A stretch of DNA of 62,989 bases, taken from an uncultured Eudoraea sp. Lineage in GTDB: Bacteria; Bacteroidota; Bacteroidia; Flavobacteriales; Flavobacteriaceae. Shown one piece after another: positions 52,087 to 60,442 of the stretch; position 1 is the stretch's first letter; every line of letters begins with the position of its first letter. Position numbers and translations under genes: made by a program. Below the pieces are notes generated by a model. It worked only from the letters and a program-made list of their open reading frames with translations, ran no database searches and was not told where the DNA came from. The stretch lies in assembly GCF_947258525.1 (NCBI RefSeq), contig NZ_CAMYIP010000045.1, positions 1 to 62,989 on the forward strand. The letters run 5' to 3'.

Positions 52087-54663
52087 TTATTTGATTAAGG
52101 ATGCCCCATTTACGTTACGCTGAATTCGATATAAATCATCCGTCGCTTGTAAGATCTTCAACCTGAGTAGCGGGTTTAGATTGGGATTAGCATCGAGAAA
52201 CTCCGTTAAGATGGCGTATGCCTCACCGGATGAATACAATCCTATGGTGTTGTCTAACCATCCTTTCGGGAAAAATATATCCCCGGTTTGCTGAATTTCT
52301 TCAATGAGATTTAGGCTAAGGTCTAGCGATTCAATGGCCGTTTCTTGTCTTAAAGGATGGTGGATGTAATAGCAGGCAGACAGCACCCAATTTTCCTTTT
52401 CCCTATTTTTTTCATCTGCCAATGACCGGAAAAAATCCATTCTAATTTCATTTTCAGCAGATAATGCGGGCATAAGGAAATCAAATCGTTTCACCTTATT
52501 AGAATCTTTTAGTACAGTCCTTGCTTCCTTAAGTATTTCAGATGATCCCTGGTGTTCAAAAAGAGCCAATCTCATTGCAATTCCGGTAAAGTCATCTTCA
52601 TTCAGAATCAGCTTGGGAATTACTATTTCCTTACGCCAAATTTTGTAGAGTCTATCCCTGGCAATCCCGTTATAAGCAAAGGATTGAAATGTATTAAACA
52701 GCGTTTTTTTAATACTCGGTTCTTCATCCTGTTGGAGCCGGGCAAATAGGAGTTCCTCTATTTCGCTTTGTTTCTTATTTCGTTCCTCTTCAGAAAAATA
52801 GGTCCAGAATAAATGAATTATTTGGTTGGAGAGTAATGATAACAGCAACTCGTTTTTTTCTTTTTTTAACCCCTCCTGAAAAATTCCGAACGCATTATTT
52901 TTGGATATTTTACCGTTTAATACATTTTCATAGCAGCTAATGTATATGCTTGCCCGGGCTATTTCATCGTTGACTTTTGACACAAATTCTAAGGCTGTAT
53001 CAGATACAGGAAATACGCCATACCCCAGTCCATTGCTATTGTATATTACGTAATTTGGTTTTGGCAAACCCTCTGCTTCCGTAAGCCGGATTTTTTGTTT
53101 TTTTAAACCAACTTCTATTACATGCACACTGTCCGGATAAATAAGTGATATTTCGAATAGCTGAGGCCAGATATTTCCGGAATTATTTTCTGACCGCTGC
53201 TCAATAACAAAGGATTTTATATTATTTCTATCATCATAGAGAATTGTGCTTTCAATAACGGGGCGCCCTGGTGAATTAACCCATACATTACTCCATTCCT
53301 TTAAATCTAACACCGAATATTTATCGAGGATATTTACCAGATCGCTCCAATCCGCATTATCATTTTCGAACGCTTTTATGTACTCTATTATTCCTTTTTG
53401 GAAATTGTCTTTCCCAATTAGGGCCTCCAGTTGGCGCATCATTATTGGTGCTTTATGATAGATTATATTACCATATAGCGATCCTGCGTTGTTGAGGTTG
53501 TCAAGATTTTGGCGGATGGGATTTGCCCCTGTGCTGCGGTCTATAGTATAGGCCGCCGGATAATGGTCGATAAAGAAAGACAAATCGTGGTTTATACTCT
53601 TAAACTGTGGATTTACGATTTTGTCTGCCATAAAATTAGCAAAGACCTCTTTTAGCCAAACATCGCTAAACCATTGCATGGTTACTAAATTGCCAAACCA
53701 CATGTGAGCAGTTTCATGTGCTATTAGTTTGGCACGCCTTAATTTCTGTTTTTTCGTGGCACTTTTATCCAGGAAGAGAGGAGATTGACGGTATTGAATG
53801 GCCCCGGTATGTTCCATGCCTCCATATGGATGACTATATATGGAGGCATAATCTAATTTTTGAAATGGAAAATTATAGTTCGTGTACTTTTCTAAAAAGT
53901 CAACTGATTGTTGATGTAAATCGAATATTCTTGAGGTACTTAATTGAATTTTAGCACTGTCTTTCTCATGATGAAGTAAAGACATTTCGAATCTTGTGTC
54001 GCTTGAGTTTACGGCATCAAATTTTCCTGCGACAAATGAGAATAGATAGGTGCTCATTCTATCAGATTCTTTAAATTGATATTCTACAAAACCAGCCCTG
54101 TCTTTAGTTTTATCTAATGGTGCCCCACATAACACTTTCCAGTCTTTCGGGGCACTAATGTTTAACAGGTAGGTTGCTTTAATATTTGGCTGATCAAAAC
54201 AAGGGAATAAAGTTCTTGCCCGGTCTGGTACAAGCAGGGTATACAGATAGTCATCGTTTCTGTTCAATGACATTTCCCCTGCTATGAATTCGATTTCAAT
54301 TTTATTGCTGCCTATTACCAAATGTTCAACGGGGATAATTAAATGTTCCTTTTGATATTGAATTGGAACACTTTTACCGTTTACAATAGATGATTGAGGT
54401 ATTTTTTTGTTCGACTTAAAATCTAAGATTAGAGGTTTACTTAAATCATGTACTGACAATTCTAAAATGAGTTTGGAATTTATGGAGTCTTCTTTTATTA
54501 AAGGAATTTTAAAGAAGAGCTGGTATTTGACGTTTGAAACCTGATTTTTTCGATACGATGCAAGTTCTTTCGAAACTCCTTCCGAAAGTTCCAATGCCTT
54601 GTTCGATTTCCTTTCACAGGAAATAAATAATAGGATAGTAATGCAGAGCAGAATATTTTTCAT
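52087..54663 (-). CDS. M1-family aminopeptidase lipoprotein
   Basis: An 858-residue lipoprotein (lipobox F-I-S-C, Cys16). The substrate-binding motif is the G-G-M-E-H-T-G variant at residues 281-287. The zinc site H316-E317-T-A-H320 with the third ligand Glu339 fits HExxH-x18-E exactly. N-terminal beta domain and a long C-terminal helical domain (after about residue 520) are present. It removes N-terminal amino acids from peptides at the cell envelope. The S9 peptidase gene is only 7 bases upstream on the same strand, so both form a peptide-degrading unit. Confidence 0.93.
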   Translation of the reverse strand: MKNILLCITILLFISCERKSNKALELSEGVSKELASYRKNQVSNVKYQLFFKIPLIKEDSINSKLILELSVHDLSKPLILDFKSNKKIPQSSIVNGKSVPIQYQKEHLIIPVEHLVIGSNKIEIEFIAGEMSLNRNDDYLYTLLVPDRARTLFPCFDQPNIKATYLLNISAPKDWKVLCGAPLDKTKDRAGFVEYQFKESDRMSTYLFSFVAGKFDAVNSSDTRFEMSLLHHEKDSAKIQLSTSRIFDLHQQSVDFLEKYTNYNFPFQKLDYASIYSHPYGGMEHTGAIQYRQSPLFLDKSATKKQKLRRAKLIAHETAHMWFGNLVTMQWFSDVWLKEVFANFMADKIVNPQFKSINHDLSFFIDHYPAAYTIDRSTGANPIRQNLDNLNNAGSLYGNIIYHKAPIMMRQLEALIGKDNFQKGIIEYIKAFENDNADWSDLVNILDKYSVLDLKEWSNVWVNSPGRPVIESTILYDDRNNIKSFVIEQRSENNSGNIWPQLFEISLIYPDSVHVIEVGLKKQKIRLTEAEGLPKPNYVIYNSNGLGYGVFPVSDTALEFVSKVNDEIARASIYISCYENVLNGKISKNNAFGIFQEGLKKEKNELLLSLLSNQIIHLFWTYFSEEERNKKQSEIEELLFARLQQDEEPSIKKTLFNTFQSFAYNGIARDRLYKIWRKEIVIPKLILNEDDFTGIAMRLALFEHQGSSEILKEARTVLKDSNKVKRFDFLMPALSAENEIRMDFFRSLADEKNREKENWVLSACYYIHHPLRQETAIESLDLSLNLIEEIQQTGDIFFPKGWLDNTIGLYSSGEAYAILTEFLDANPNLNPLLRLKILQATDDLYRIQRNVNGASLIK

Positions 54664-54670
54664 GTTTTTA

Positions 54671-56644
54671 TTAATTCAAATATTCTTTTAACCAGCTAAT
54701 CCACCTGTCATAAACATCTTTTCTATTTATAGGGTCGGAAGGGAAATGACCTCCTCCCGGATAAGCAATGAACTTTGTAGGGATGTTATTTGCCAATAAA
54801 GCATGGTATAATTTATATGATCCTGTCACTGTTACAACCTGGTCTTCTACCTTAGACATTACTAATGTTGGAGCTTTTATCTTAGATAGATTTTTTAAAG
54901 GGGACATATTGTAATGATCCTTGTAGTTATCTCCTACCCATGGTGAATTAGTGATAGCATGACGTAAGGTAAGATTCATATTACTTAGACTGGTCATATC
55001 TGTAAAATCGATTGGAGCGGCACCGGCTACTGCAACTTTCCAGAAGTCGGGATATCTTCCAATAAGCCATGAGGTCATAAAACCTCCATACGACCAACCC
55101 GTAACCGCTATTTTGGATTCATTTATATATCCCCGGGATTTCAAGGCCTCAATGCCTTTCATTACATCTCTGCCCGGCCCTTCGCCACCATCATTCATAA
55201 TAGCTTCCTGGAATGAATCGCCACGGTTATTGCTTCCGCGATAATTTGGTTGGAATACAATCCATCCGTTCCTTGCCATCTCTTGTGCTACCGGATTAAA
55301 TGACTCCATTGATGAGGCAGTAGGACCTCCGTGAATTAACAATACCAAGGGATATTTTTTGCCGGCTGAAAAATTTGGTGGATAGGTTACTACACCATCT
55401 GTTGTTAAATTTAGATCTGTTTTCCATTCAATGGTTTCTACGCTACCCAGTTTCATTTTTTTAAAAGTGTCATTATATTGAGTAAGTTGAATTGGTGCAG
55501 AGGAATGATCTTTTAGATAAAACAATTCCAAAGGTTGATTCCCTTTAGAGCCTATTAAGACTATTTCCCCATTTTTATTAATAGTCAAACTGGAAATCAC
55601 AAAAGAATTGCTGAAAGATGCATTTCTGATTTTGCCATCAAGAGAAATAATCCAAACACCATCTTTAGTGCCGTCTTGGCCATATGCAAGAATTCCTTCA
55701 TCGGAACTGAGCCAATCATAGGATTTTATATTTCTATCTAATGATGAACTAAGATTTATCGATTCGTTGTCTTCATTTCTGATATATAAGTCCGTAAATC
55801 CTGCGGGATTTTTATCTGTTTTATACCAAAATAACAGCCGGTTATTCTTTGGTGTAAATTCAGGATTAAATTCAAATTTGTTGTTTTTGGAAAAAGGAAT
55901 CAAAGACTTAGTTGCTAAATCATAAAACATGATTTCAGAATCATTCCAGCGAGAAGAATAAGCATCTGCTTTTTTTGTAAACACAAGTTTTTCGTCATTT
56001 AACGCCCAGCTTATAGCAGAATTGATGGTCCATTTTCCCTGGGTCAATCGTTCTTCATTTTGAGTTTTAACATCTAATAGATAGAGGTGAGAAGGCAAGT
56101 ATTGATCGTCACTAAGATACCCTTGTGGCCCTACTTCAAAGGCGGAAATAAATTTTTCATTTTCTTCTTTTTCAATTGGGGTATCCTTTGATAAAAAAGC
56201 TATTTTGCTTTCGTCATTACTCCAGTAAAACCGTGAAATATTTGTGTCATGATCACTAATGGCTTTTACTTCTCCTGTTGAATAATCTTGCACGTAAATC
56301 TGACTTTTACCGTCGTCAGTTGCCAAAAATGACAAATACTTCCCTGAAGGGGACCATTTAATTTCACGAACACCTTTTTGTTCAAAATTTAAAATGGAAT
56401 CCTTCTTGTTCGAAATATTCATTACATGATATTCAATAACCCATTTATTTGAATCAAAATCTGAATTCCTCTTAGCGTATAGAATATAATTGCCATCCGC
56501 TGAAAATTGAATATCACTCAGATAAGTTGCCTTCCTATTGAATTCGTCCCAATCAAAATCCTTTTGATGCGTTTGACTGAATAAATTAGAATTATGTCCA
56601 ACAATTAAAAAAAGAACTATTGATAATTGTATTCGGATTTTCAT
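54671..56644 (-). CDS. S9-family prolyl oligopeptidase-like secreted peptidase
   Basis: A 657-residue protein with a signal peptide (through about S-N-L-F-S-Q, residue 24). An N-terminal beta-propeller-type region of repeated W-S-P-S-G-K / W-S-N-D-E-S blades leads to a C-terminal alpha/beta-hydrolase. H-G-G-P-T is near residue 438, nucleophile Ser in G-W-S-Y-G-G near residue 515, an Asp region V-E-D-Q-V-V, and catalytic His in G-G-G-H-F-P-S-D-P. It cleaves after Pro or releases dipeptides. Twin with the M1 gene. The upstream gap holds an attC-like palindrome (56679-56821), so it borders the cassette-like region. Confidence 0.92.
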   Translation of the reverse strand: MKIRIQLSIVLFLIVGHNSNLFSQTHQKDFDWDEFNRKATYLSDIQFSADGNYILYAKRNSDFDSNKWVIEYHVMNISNKKDSILNFEQKGVREIKWSPSGKYLSFLATDDGKSQIYVQDYSTGEVKAISDHDTNISRFYWSNDESKIAFLSKDTPIEKEENEKFISAFEVGPQGYLSDDQYLPSHLYLLDVKTQNEERLTQGKWTINSAISWALNDEKLVFTKKADAYSSRWNDSEIMFYDLATKSLIPFSKNNKFEFNPEFTPKNNRLLFWYKTDKNPAGFTDLYIRNEDNESINLSSSLDRNIKSYDWLSSDEGILAYGQDGTKDGVWIISLDGKIRNASFSNSFVISSLTINKNGEIVLIGSKGNQPLELFYLKDHSSAPIQLTQYNDTFKKMKLGSVETIEWKTDLNLTTDGVVTYPPNFSAGKKYPLVLLIHGGPTASSMESFNPVAQEMARNGWIVFQPNYRGSNNRGDSFQEAIMNDGGEGPGRDVMKGIEALKSRGYINESKIAVTGWSYGGFMTSWLIGRYPDFWKVAVAGAAPIDFTDMTSLSNMNLTLRHAITNSPWVGDNYKDHYNMSPLKNLSKIKAPTLVMSKVEDQVVTVTGSYKLYHALLANNIPTKFIAYPGGGHFPSDPINRKDVYDRWISWLKEYLN

Positions 56645-56678
56645 AATGTCTATTTTTTTAAATAGTTAATTGGTTGTA

Positions 56679-56821
56679 TTTAATTACAAATAACGGTTCG
56701 GCTAAGGTTCGTTGCTTTGATTCGTCCGAAGGATAATCCAGCCGATCCTAAAGATAGCTTTTTGCGCGTGATTTCCGTTTAGGAAATCCGCAAGCAATCT
56801 ATTTTAGGCTTTGTTACAGTC
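56679..56821 (-). repeat. attC-like palindromic site, between GH3 and S9 genes
   Basis: On the minus strand it begins GACTGTAACAAAGCCTAA at the GH3 stop and ends ACCGTTATTTGTAATTAAA upstream of the S9 gene. The ends pair as an imperfect palindrome (TAAC...GCCTAA with TTAG...GTTA). Inside is a perfect small hairpin GATTTCC / GGAAATC around TAAAC. About 143 bases. Confidence 0.5.
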
Positions 56822-58652
56822 AGTGATTGTTCTCTTTAAATTCCAATCCAAAGCCAAATCGATATAAAGGATTTTTCGAATCATGAGGGACGTCTTCCAA
56901 TTGATCTTCTACTGCTTTCACACTAGAAGGCATTTCAATAGGCAATTTTCCTGTAGGATTGAATTTACCAAATATCAATTCTGCTAAAATATCATCCTGG
57001 CATTCGAAATCAACAATTAAAGCGCTGCTACCAGTATTAATTTCTGGGATTACAGCGGGACGGTTCATGGTAAATATGGAAATGGTGGGTTTGGTATTAA
57101 TCAATTTCAGCATCTCACGCTTTTTGGCTTCTGGAAAATCTAACCGGCCTTGATGAAAGATTCGCTCTAAAAAGAATTTTGGGTCTTCAACTGGCGTGAA
57201 GGGCGTTCCAAATTTTAGAACTATGACATCAGCTTCTTCAGGCGTTGCAGCAATAATGGCATATTTGCTTATTGCTTTGGCATCTATCCCACTAGGATAA
57301 ACTTTGATATTTTGGTCAAGGGGTAGAATGCTCCCTTCATTTTTTAAAAGCACTAATGATTTCCGCTGCGCCTCCTTTCCTTTTTCCTTAAAAGACTCAT
57401 TTTTAAAAACCTTTAAATCCTCTTTGTTCAAATAGGGGTTGTCAAAAAGTCCTAAAACAAATTTATCGTGTAATATCCTACGGATAGATTCATCCAATCT
57501 GGATTCGGTAATGCTGCCTTCTTTGACTACATCGACTACCAACTCCGCACAAGACTCCCCACCTAACATATCCACCCCGGCATCGATAATTTTTTTGACG
57601 CGTTCTTTTGGGCTTAGATGTTCCACACCCCAGGCCGAAGCCGGTTTCGCTGGATTATCAGTTACCAAAGCCCAATCTGTACATACAACACCCTTAAATC
57701 CCAATGAATCCCTTAACAAATCGGTAACTATTTCCTTGTTATATCCGAAGGCGACTTGTTCTTCCGTGATGTCAACGGGTACTCCATAATAGAGCATTAG
57801 TTGCGCAGTACCGGCTGGTAAGGCCCCTTCGGTGAATGGTTTTAAGTGGTAGTCGAACATACCTCCGGGATACACCTGCTCTTTACCTGACGGAAAATGT
57901 GCATCCATTCCATCCTTTTGAGGCCCGGCACCAGGAAAGTGTTTGGTTTGGCAAAGTACGCTGTGTTTGCCTAGTTGTTCACCTTGAAAACCTTCAATAT
58001 AGGCTTTGGTAAGTTTTGCGGATAAATTGGCATCTTCTCCAAACGTAGTATATGTACGAAACCATCGAGGCTCGGTGGCCAAATCTGCCATAGGGTGCAA
58101 GGCCAATCGTATGCCCAATGCCAAATACTCTTGGCGTTCTATATCCCCAAATTCCTTAACCAATGCTTCGTCTCCAATTGCACCAAAACCTAGTTCTGAA
58201 GGCCACCAGGAATGAAAACGGTTTTCGCCCGTCATTTCATTTTTTCGAATACCATGTCTAGGGTCGGAATAAAACGTAATCGGAATACCCAACCTTGTAT
58301 TTTCGGCAATCTTTTGCAATTTGTTGTTGTGATCTAAAACTTGTTCCGCCCTTGCCATTCCGGGCATGTCCAAATGATTGATGTTGACTTTCGAAATTAA
58401 GGAGTCTACCCTTTGAATTCCTTCTCCCATACCCACTCCAGAAATGGCGTTGAACATCAATCCTGCCTTTTCTTCCAGAGTCATTTGCGAAAGTAAATCA
58501 TCAATTCTTGCTTCAATAGATTGTGTGGAGTCTTCGTAAACATCCAATCTGCCATTTTTGTTTAAATCCCTGAAGGCAACTTTTTCTTTACTTGAATCAT
58601 TACATGAGATTAAAATGGCAACTCCAAGTAGAATTAAAATTATTTTGTTCAT
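56820..58652 (-). CDS. GH3 beta-glucosidase-family lipoprotein
   Basis: A 610-residue lipoprotein (lipobox I-S-C, Cys17). Near the start, D-L-N-K-N-G-R-L-D-V-Y-E-D (residues 29-41) looks like an EF-hand or dockerin-type calcium loop. GH3 barrel motifs follow: a K-H-F-P-G block near residue 237 and the nucleophile Asp in V-C-T-D-W-A-L near residue 325 (family usually S-D-W). The second alpha/beta domain is present, but a third FnIII-like domain common in 750-residue relatives is lacking. Probably hydrolyses beta-linked gluco- or xylo-oligosaccharides outside the cytoplasm. It is flanked by attC-like palindromes on both sides. It is large for a cassette. Confidence 0.88.
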   Translation of the reverse strand: MNKIILILLGVAILISCNDSSKEKVAFRDLNKNGRLDVYEDSTQSIEARIDDLLSQMTLEEKAGLMFNAISGVGMGEGIQRVDSLISKVNINHLDMPGMARAEQVLDHNNKLQKIAENTRLGIPITFYSDPRHGIRKNEMTGENRFHSWWPSELGFGAIGDEALVKEFGDIERQEYLALGIRLALHPMADLATEPRWFRTYTTFGEDANLSAKLTKAYIEGFQGEQLGKHSVLCQTKHFPGAGPQKDGMDAHFPSGKEQVYPGGMFDYHLKPFTEGALPAGTAQLMLYYGVPVDITEEQVAFGYNKEIVTDLLRDSLGFKGVVCTDWALVTDNPAKPASAWGVEHLSPKERVKKIIDAGVDMLGGESCAELVVDVVKEGSITESRLDESIRRILHDKFVLGLFDNPYLNKEDLKVFKNESFKEKGKEAQRKSLVLLKNEGSILPLDQNIKVYPSGIDAKAISKYAIIAATPEEADVIVLKFGTPFTPVEDPKFFLERIFHQGRLDFPEAKKREMLKLINTKPTISIFTMNRPAVIPEINTGSSALIVDFECQDDILAELIFGKFNPTGKLPIEMPSSVKAVEDQLEDVPHDSKNPLYRFGFGLEFKENNH

Positions 58653-58662
58653 TAGGCTAGTT

Positions 58663-58755
58663 TTTAATTGACTGTAACTGTCTTGGCTATAAGTAGTTTC
58701 GGTTTTTATAGATTCGTATTATTCCGATTAGGGGAATGTTGTTTTGTACTGTTTT
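58663..58755 (-). repeat. attC-like palindromic site, between acetolactate-decarboxylase-like and GH3 genes
   Basis: On the minus strand it begins AAAACAGTACAAAACAACA (58731-58755) and ends CAGTTACAGTCAATTAAA (58663-58680), which lies 11 bases before the GH3 start. An extra perfect 9-base repeat, CTATAAGTA / TACTTATAG, sits at 58687-58695 and 58782-58790, slightly beyond the end. The folding is less complete than in the neighbours. Confidence 0.4.
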
Positions 58756-58839
58756 TCATTCACTTAACCATCAGAAGCAATTACTTATAGTCCTTGTTTT
58801 GCTTTAGTTATTCTTTCAATTCTATTTCAATTAACTTTT

Positions 58840-59571
58840 TTATTTCTTTGGCAGATACAATTTCATTTCTCCGATTTCCAATTCGTCTAAATGTCCCATT
58901 TTACTTTCGTCTTTTGTTATCAAGTGCATATGTAAAAATGAGTCGTGATGTGTAAAAATTCCTTTGTGTTCCGTTGAGAAAAATCCAATTAGTTCAACAT
59001 CTTCATTTTTGATAATATAATTTTTCTGACCCTGATGTGCTTCATCAGGTGAAGACACTTTTATTCCTTCGGGTAAATTCTGAGTATGAATAATTGCACC
59101 TGAAACTTGTCCGATTACTTTGAAGGCGAAAGGTCTTTTAAATTCAGTTGTTTTATCGTCAATAAATTTCTCTAAATTTTGAATAGTTTTAACGTCATAT
59201 GGCAAATCAATTTCACTCCATTCAGTCACCTTGCCATACACAAAGAATGGAGCCGAAACGTCAAATGTTTTTTCTACGCTCATTGTCGAATCGGAAGTCA
59301 CTTTTGACACATAACTTTTCCCGTTATTAATCAGTAATTCTCCTGTTAAAAAACTTACAGGTCCAAGTCCGTAAAGTCCGTTTTTGTCTGATATTGTGTC
59401 AAGGTCAATGCTACTGCCTAATTCTCCTTTCCACATCACGTTTTTCATTGCGCCCACAATTTTAAGGTCAGGATAGATTTCTGATTCTCTCGTGTTCTTT
59501 TCTTTTTGTGTTGAATTACAGCTTAGCATACCAATTGTCAGAAGTCCAAATGCTATTCGATTTATCTTCAT
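58840..59571 (-). CDS. Acetolactate-decarboxylase-family lipoprotein
   Basis: A 243-residue protein with a lipoprotein signal (lipobox M-L-S-C, Cys18). The remainder matches the alpha-acetolactate decarboxylase fold: G-L-Y-G-L-G near residue 66 and a L-T-G-E-L block near 75. The zinc-ligand pattern H-M-H ... G-H is in F-L-H-M-H-L-I-T-K-D-E-S-K-M-G-H near residues 213-228. The cytoplasmic enzyme turns acetolactate to acetoin. Finding it exported on a membrane anchor is odd and suggests a different substrate or extracellular role. No acetolactate synthase or acetoin dehydrogenase nearby. Its flanks are attC-like sites. Confidence 0.75.
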   Translation of the reverse strand: MKINRIAFGLLTIGMLSCNSTQKEKNTRESEIYPDLKIVGAMKNVMWKGELGSSIDLDTISDKNGLYGLGPVSFLTGELLINNGKSYVSKVTSDSTMSVEKTFDVSAPFFVYGKVTEWSEIDLPYDVKTIQNLEKFIDDKTTEFKRPFAFKVIGQVSGAIIHTQNLPEGIKVSSPDEAHQGQKNYIIKNEDVELIGFFSTEHKGIFTHHDSFLHMHLITKDESKMGHLDELEIGEMKLYLPKK

Positions 59572-59590
59572 TTACGGTGTTTCGTTTTTA

Positions 59591-59739
59591 TCAAATTACC
59601 GCCAACGGTTTTGTGTATGGCTTCGTTGCTGGAAAATCTGCAGGATTCTTACCGCCTTAATCGAAAGATAGCAAATTGCAATGAATTTCTATTAGGAATT
59701 CTGACGCAATGACCTGTACACGGTGTTAGCTGTAGTTTT
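59591..59739 (-). repeat. attC-like palindromic site, between small secreted protein and decarboxylase-like genes
   Basis: The clearest member. The minus strand begins AAAACTACAGCTAACACCGT (59713-59739) and ends CCGTTGGCGGTAATTTGA (59591-59608). The two ends pair imperfectly: TACAGCTAACACC-GTGTACAGG with the complement of CCATACACAAAACCGTTGGCGGTA. About 149 bases. It lies 20 bases before the following gene's ATG. Confidence 0.6.
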
Positions 59740-59757
59740 TATTTATTTTTAAACAGA

Positions 59758-59785
59758 AAAGGCTATCAATTTTCAGACAGCCTTT
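59758..59785 (-). terminator. Rho-independent-like terminator after the small secreted protein gene
   Basis: On the minus strand AAAGGCTGTC / GATAGCCTTT form a 10-base stem (one G-T wobble) with an 8-base loop, followed by TTCTGTTT. It lies 26 bases past the stop. It comes before the palindromic site. Confidence 0.6.
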
Positions 59786-59811
59786 CCAATAATTTATTTG
59801 TGAAGTCGTTG

Positions 59812-60240
59812 TTAGTTTCCGGCGCTTAAAGAATAACTTCCATCTCCATTGAATGAAGTAATTGTAATAGTAACAGTCCAATTTCCAGGTTCTCCAGCTT
59901 GAGTAACTCCGTCAATACTGTCAGGTTCAGTGCCTCCGTTCAGAGTTCTGTCAAGTACTACAGTTCCTTCAGAATCAGCAACTACAATATTAAATGCTCC
60001 AGTTGCAGTAGCAGTTATGTCAGCATTATAATCAGCTGTTGTCAAATTATTAGACCAATTAATTGTTCGGGAAGCATTCCCACCGTTTCCGGTAAAATCT
60101 CCACCTATATCTCCAGAAGGACCTTCGTTGATGGTTATATTCGCAGTTGGTCCGTCGTCATCTGAACAAGAAGAAAATGTTCCAATGAATAATACCATTG
60201 CAGTAAAAATCGTAAGTAGGTTAAAATTTGAGGTTTTCAT
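59812..60240 (-). CDS. Small exported lipoprotein, unknown function
   Basis: A 142-residue protein with a signal peptide ending in a lipobox-like F-S-S-C (Cys25) directly followed by D-D-D, a common Bacteroidota lipoprotein arrangement. The mature part is about 115 residues, rich in Gly, Thr, Asn and Ser, with alternating T-I-T-I and D-I-T-A-T-A-T patterns pointing to a small all-beta domain. No catalytic motif or known domain recognised. A good terminator lies just downstream, and attC-like palindromes flank the gene on both sides, so it is a single-gene unit. Confidence 0.75.
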   Translation of the reverse strand: MKTSNFNLLTIFTAMVLFIGTFSSCSDDDGPTANITINEGPSGDIGGDFTGNGGNASRTINWSNNLTTADYNADITATATGAFNIVVADSEGTVVLDRTLNGGTEPDSIDGVTQAGEPGNWTVTITITSFNGDGSYSLSAGN

Positions 60241-60373
60241 TTTTATTGTTTTTTATTAGTTACTCGAAAATAAAACAGCCAAGTCGATAAAATTCCCAGT
60301 CTAATAACGTAATTATTTTAAATTTATTTATATAACGTTTTTATTCAATTCATAATGACTGTATTACTTTTTT

Positions 60374-60442
60374 TCAAATTACAGCCAACAGTCTAGTGTA
60401 AGGTTCGTTTTAATGGGCCTTACACATTGTTGTGTACAGTTT
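60374..60442 (-). repeat. attC-like palindromic site, between PAF-AH-like and small secreted protein genes
   Basis: The minus strand starts AAAACTGTACACAACA (60418-60443) right at the upstream gene's stop and ends CTGTTGGCTGTAATTTGA (60374-60391). The central stem GTGTAAGG / CCTTACAC is perfect over 8 bases with a 14-base loop. It is the shortest and most hairpin-like copy. Another 133 bases of AT-rich sequence separate it from the next start. Confidence 0.6.
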
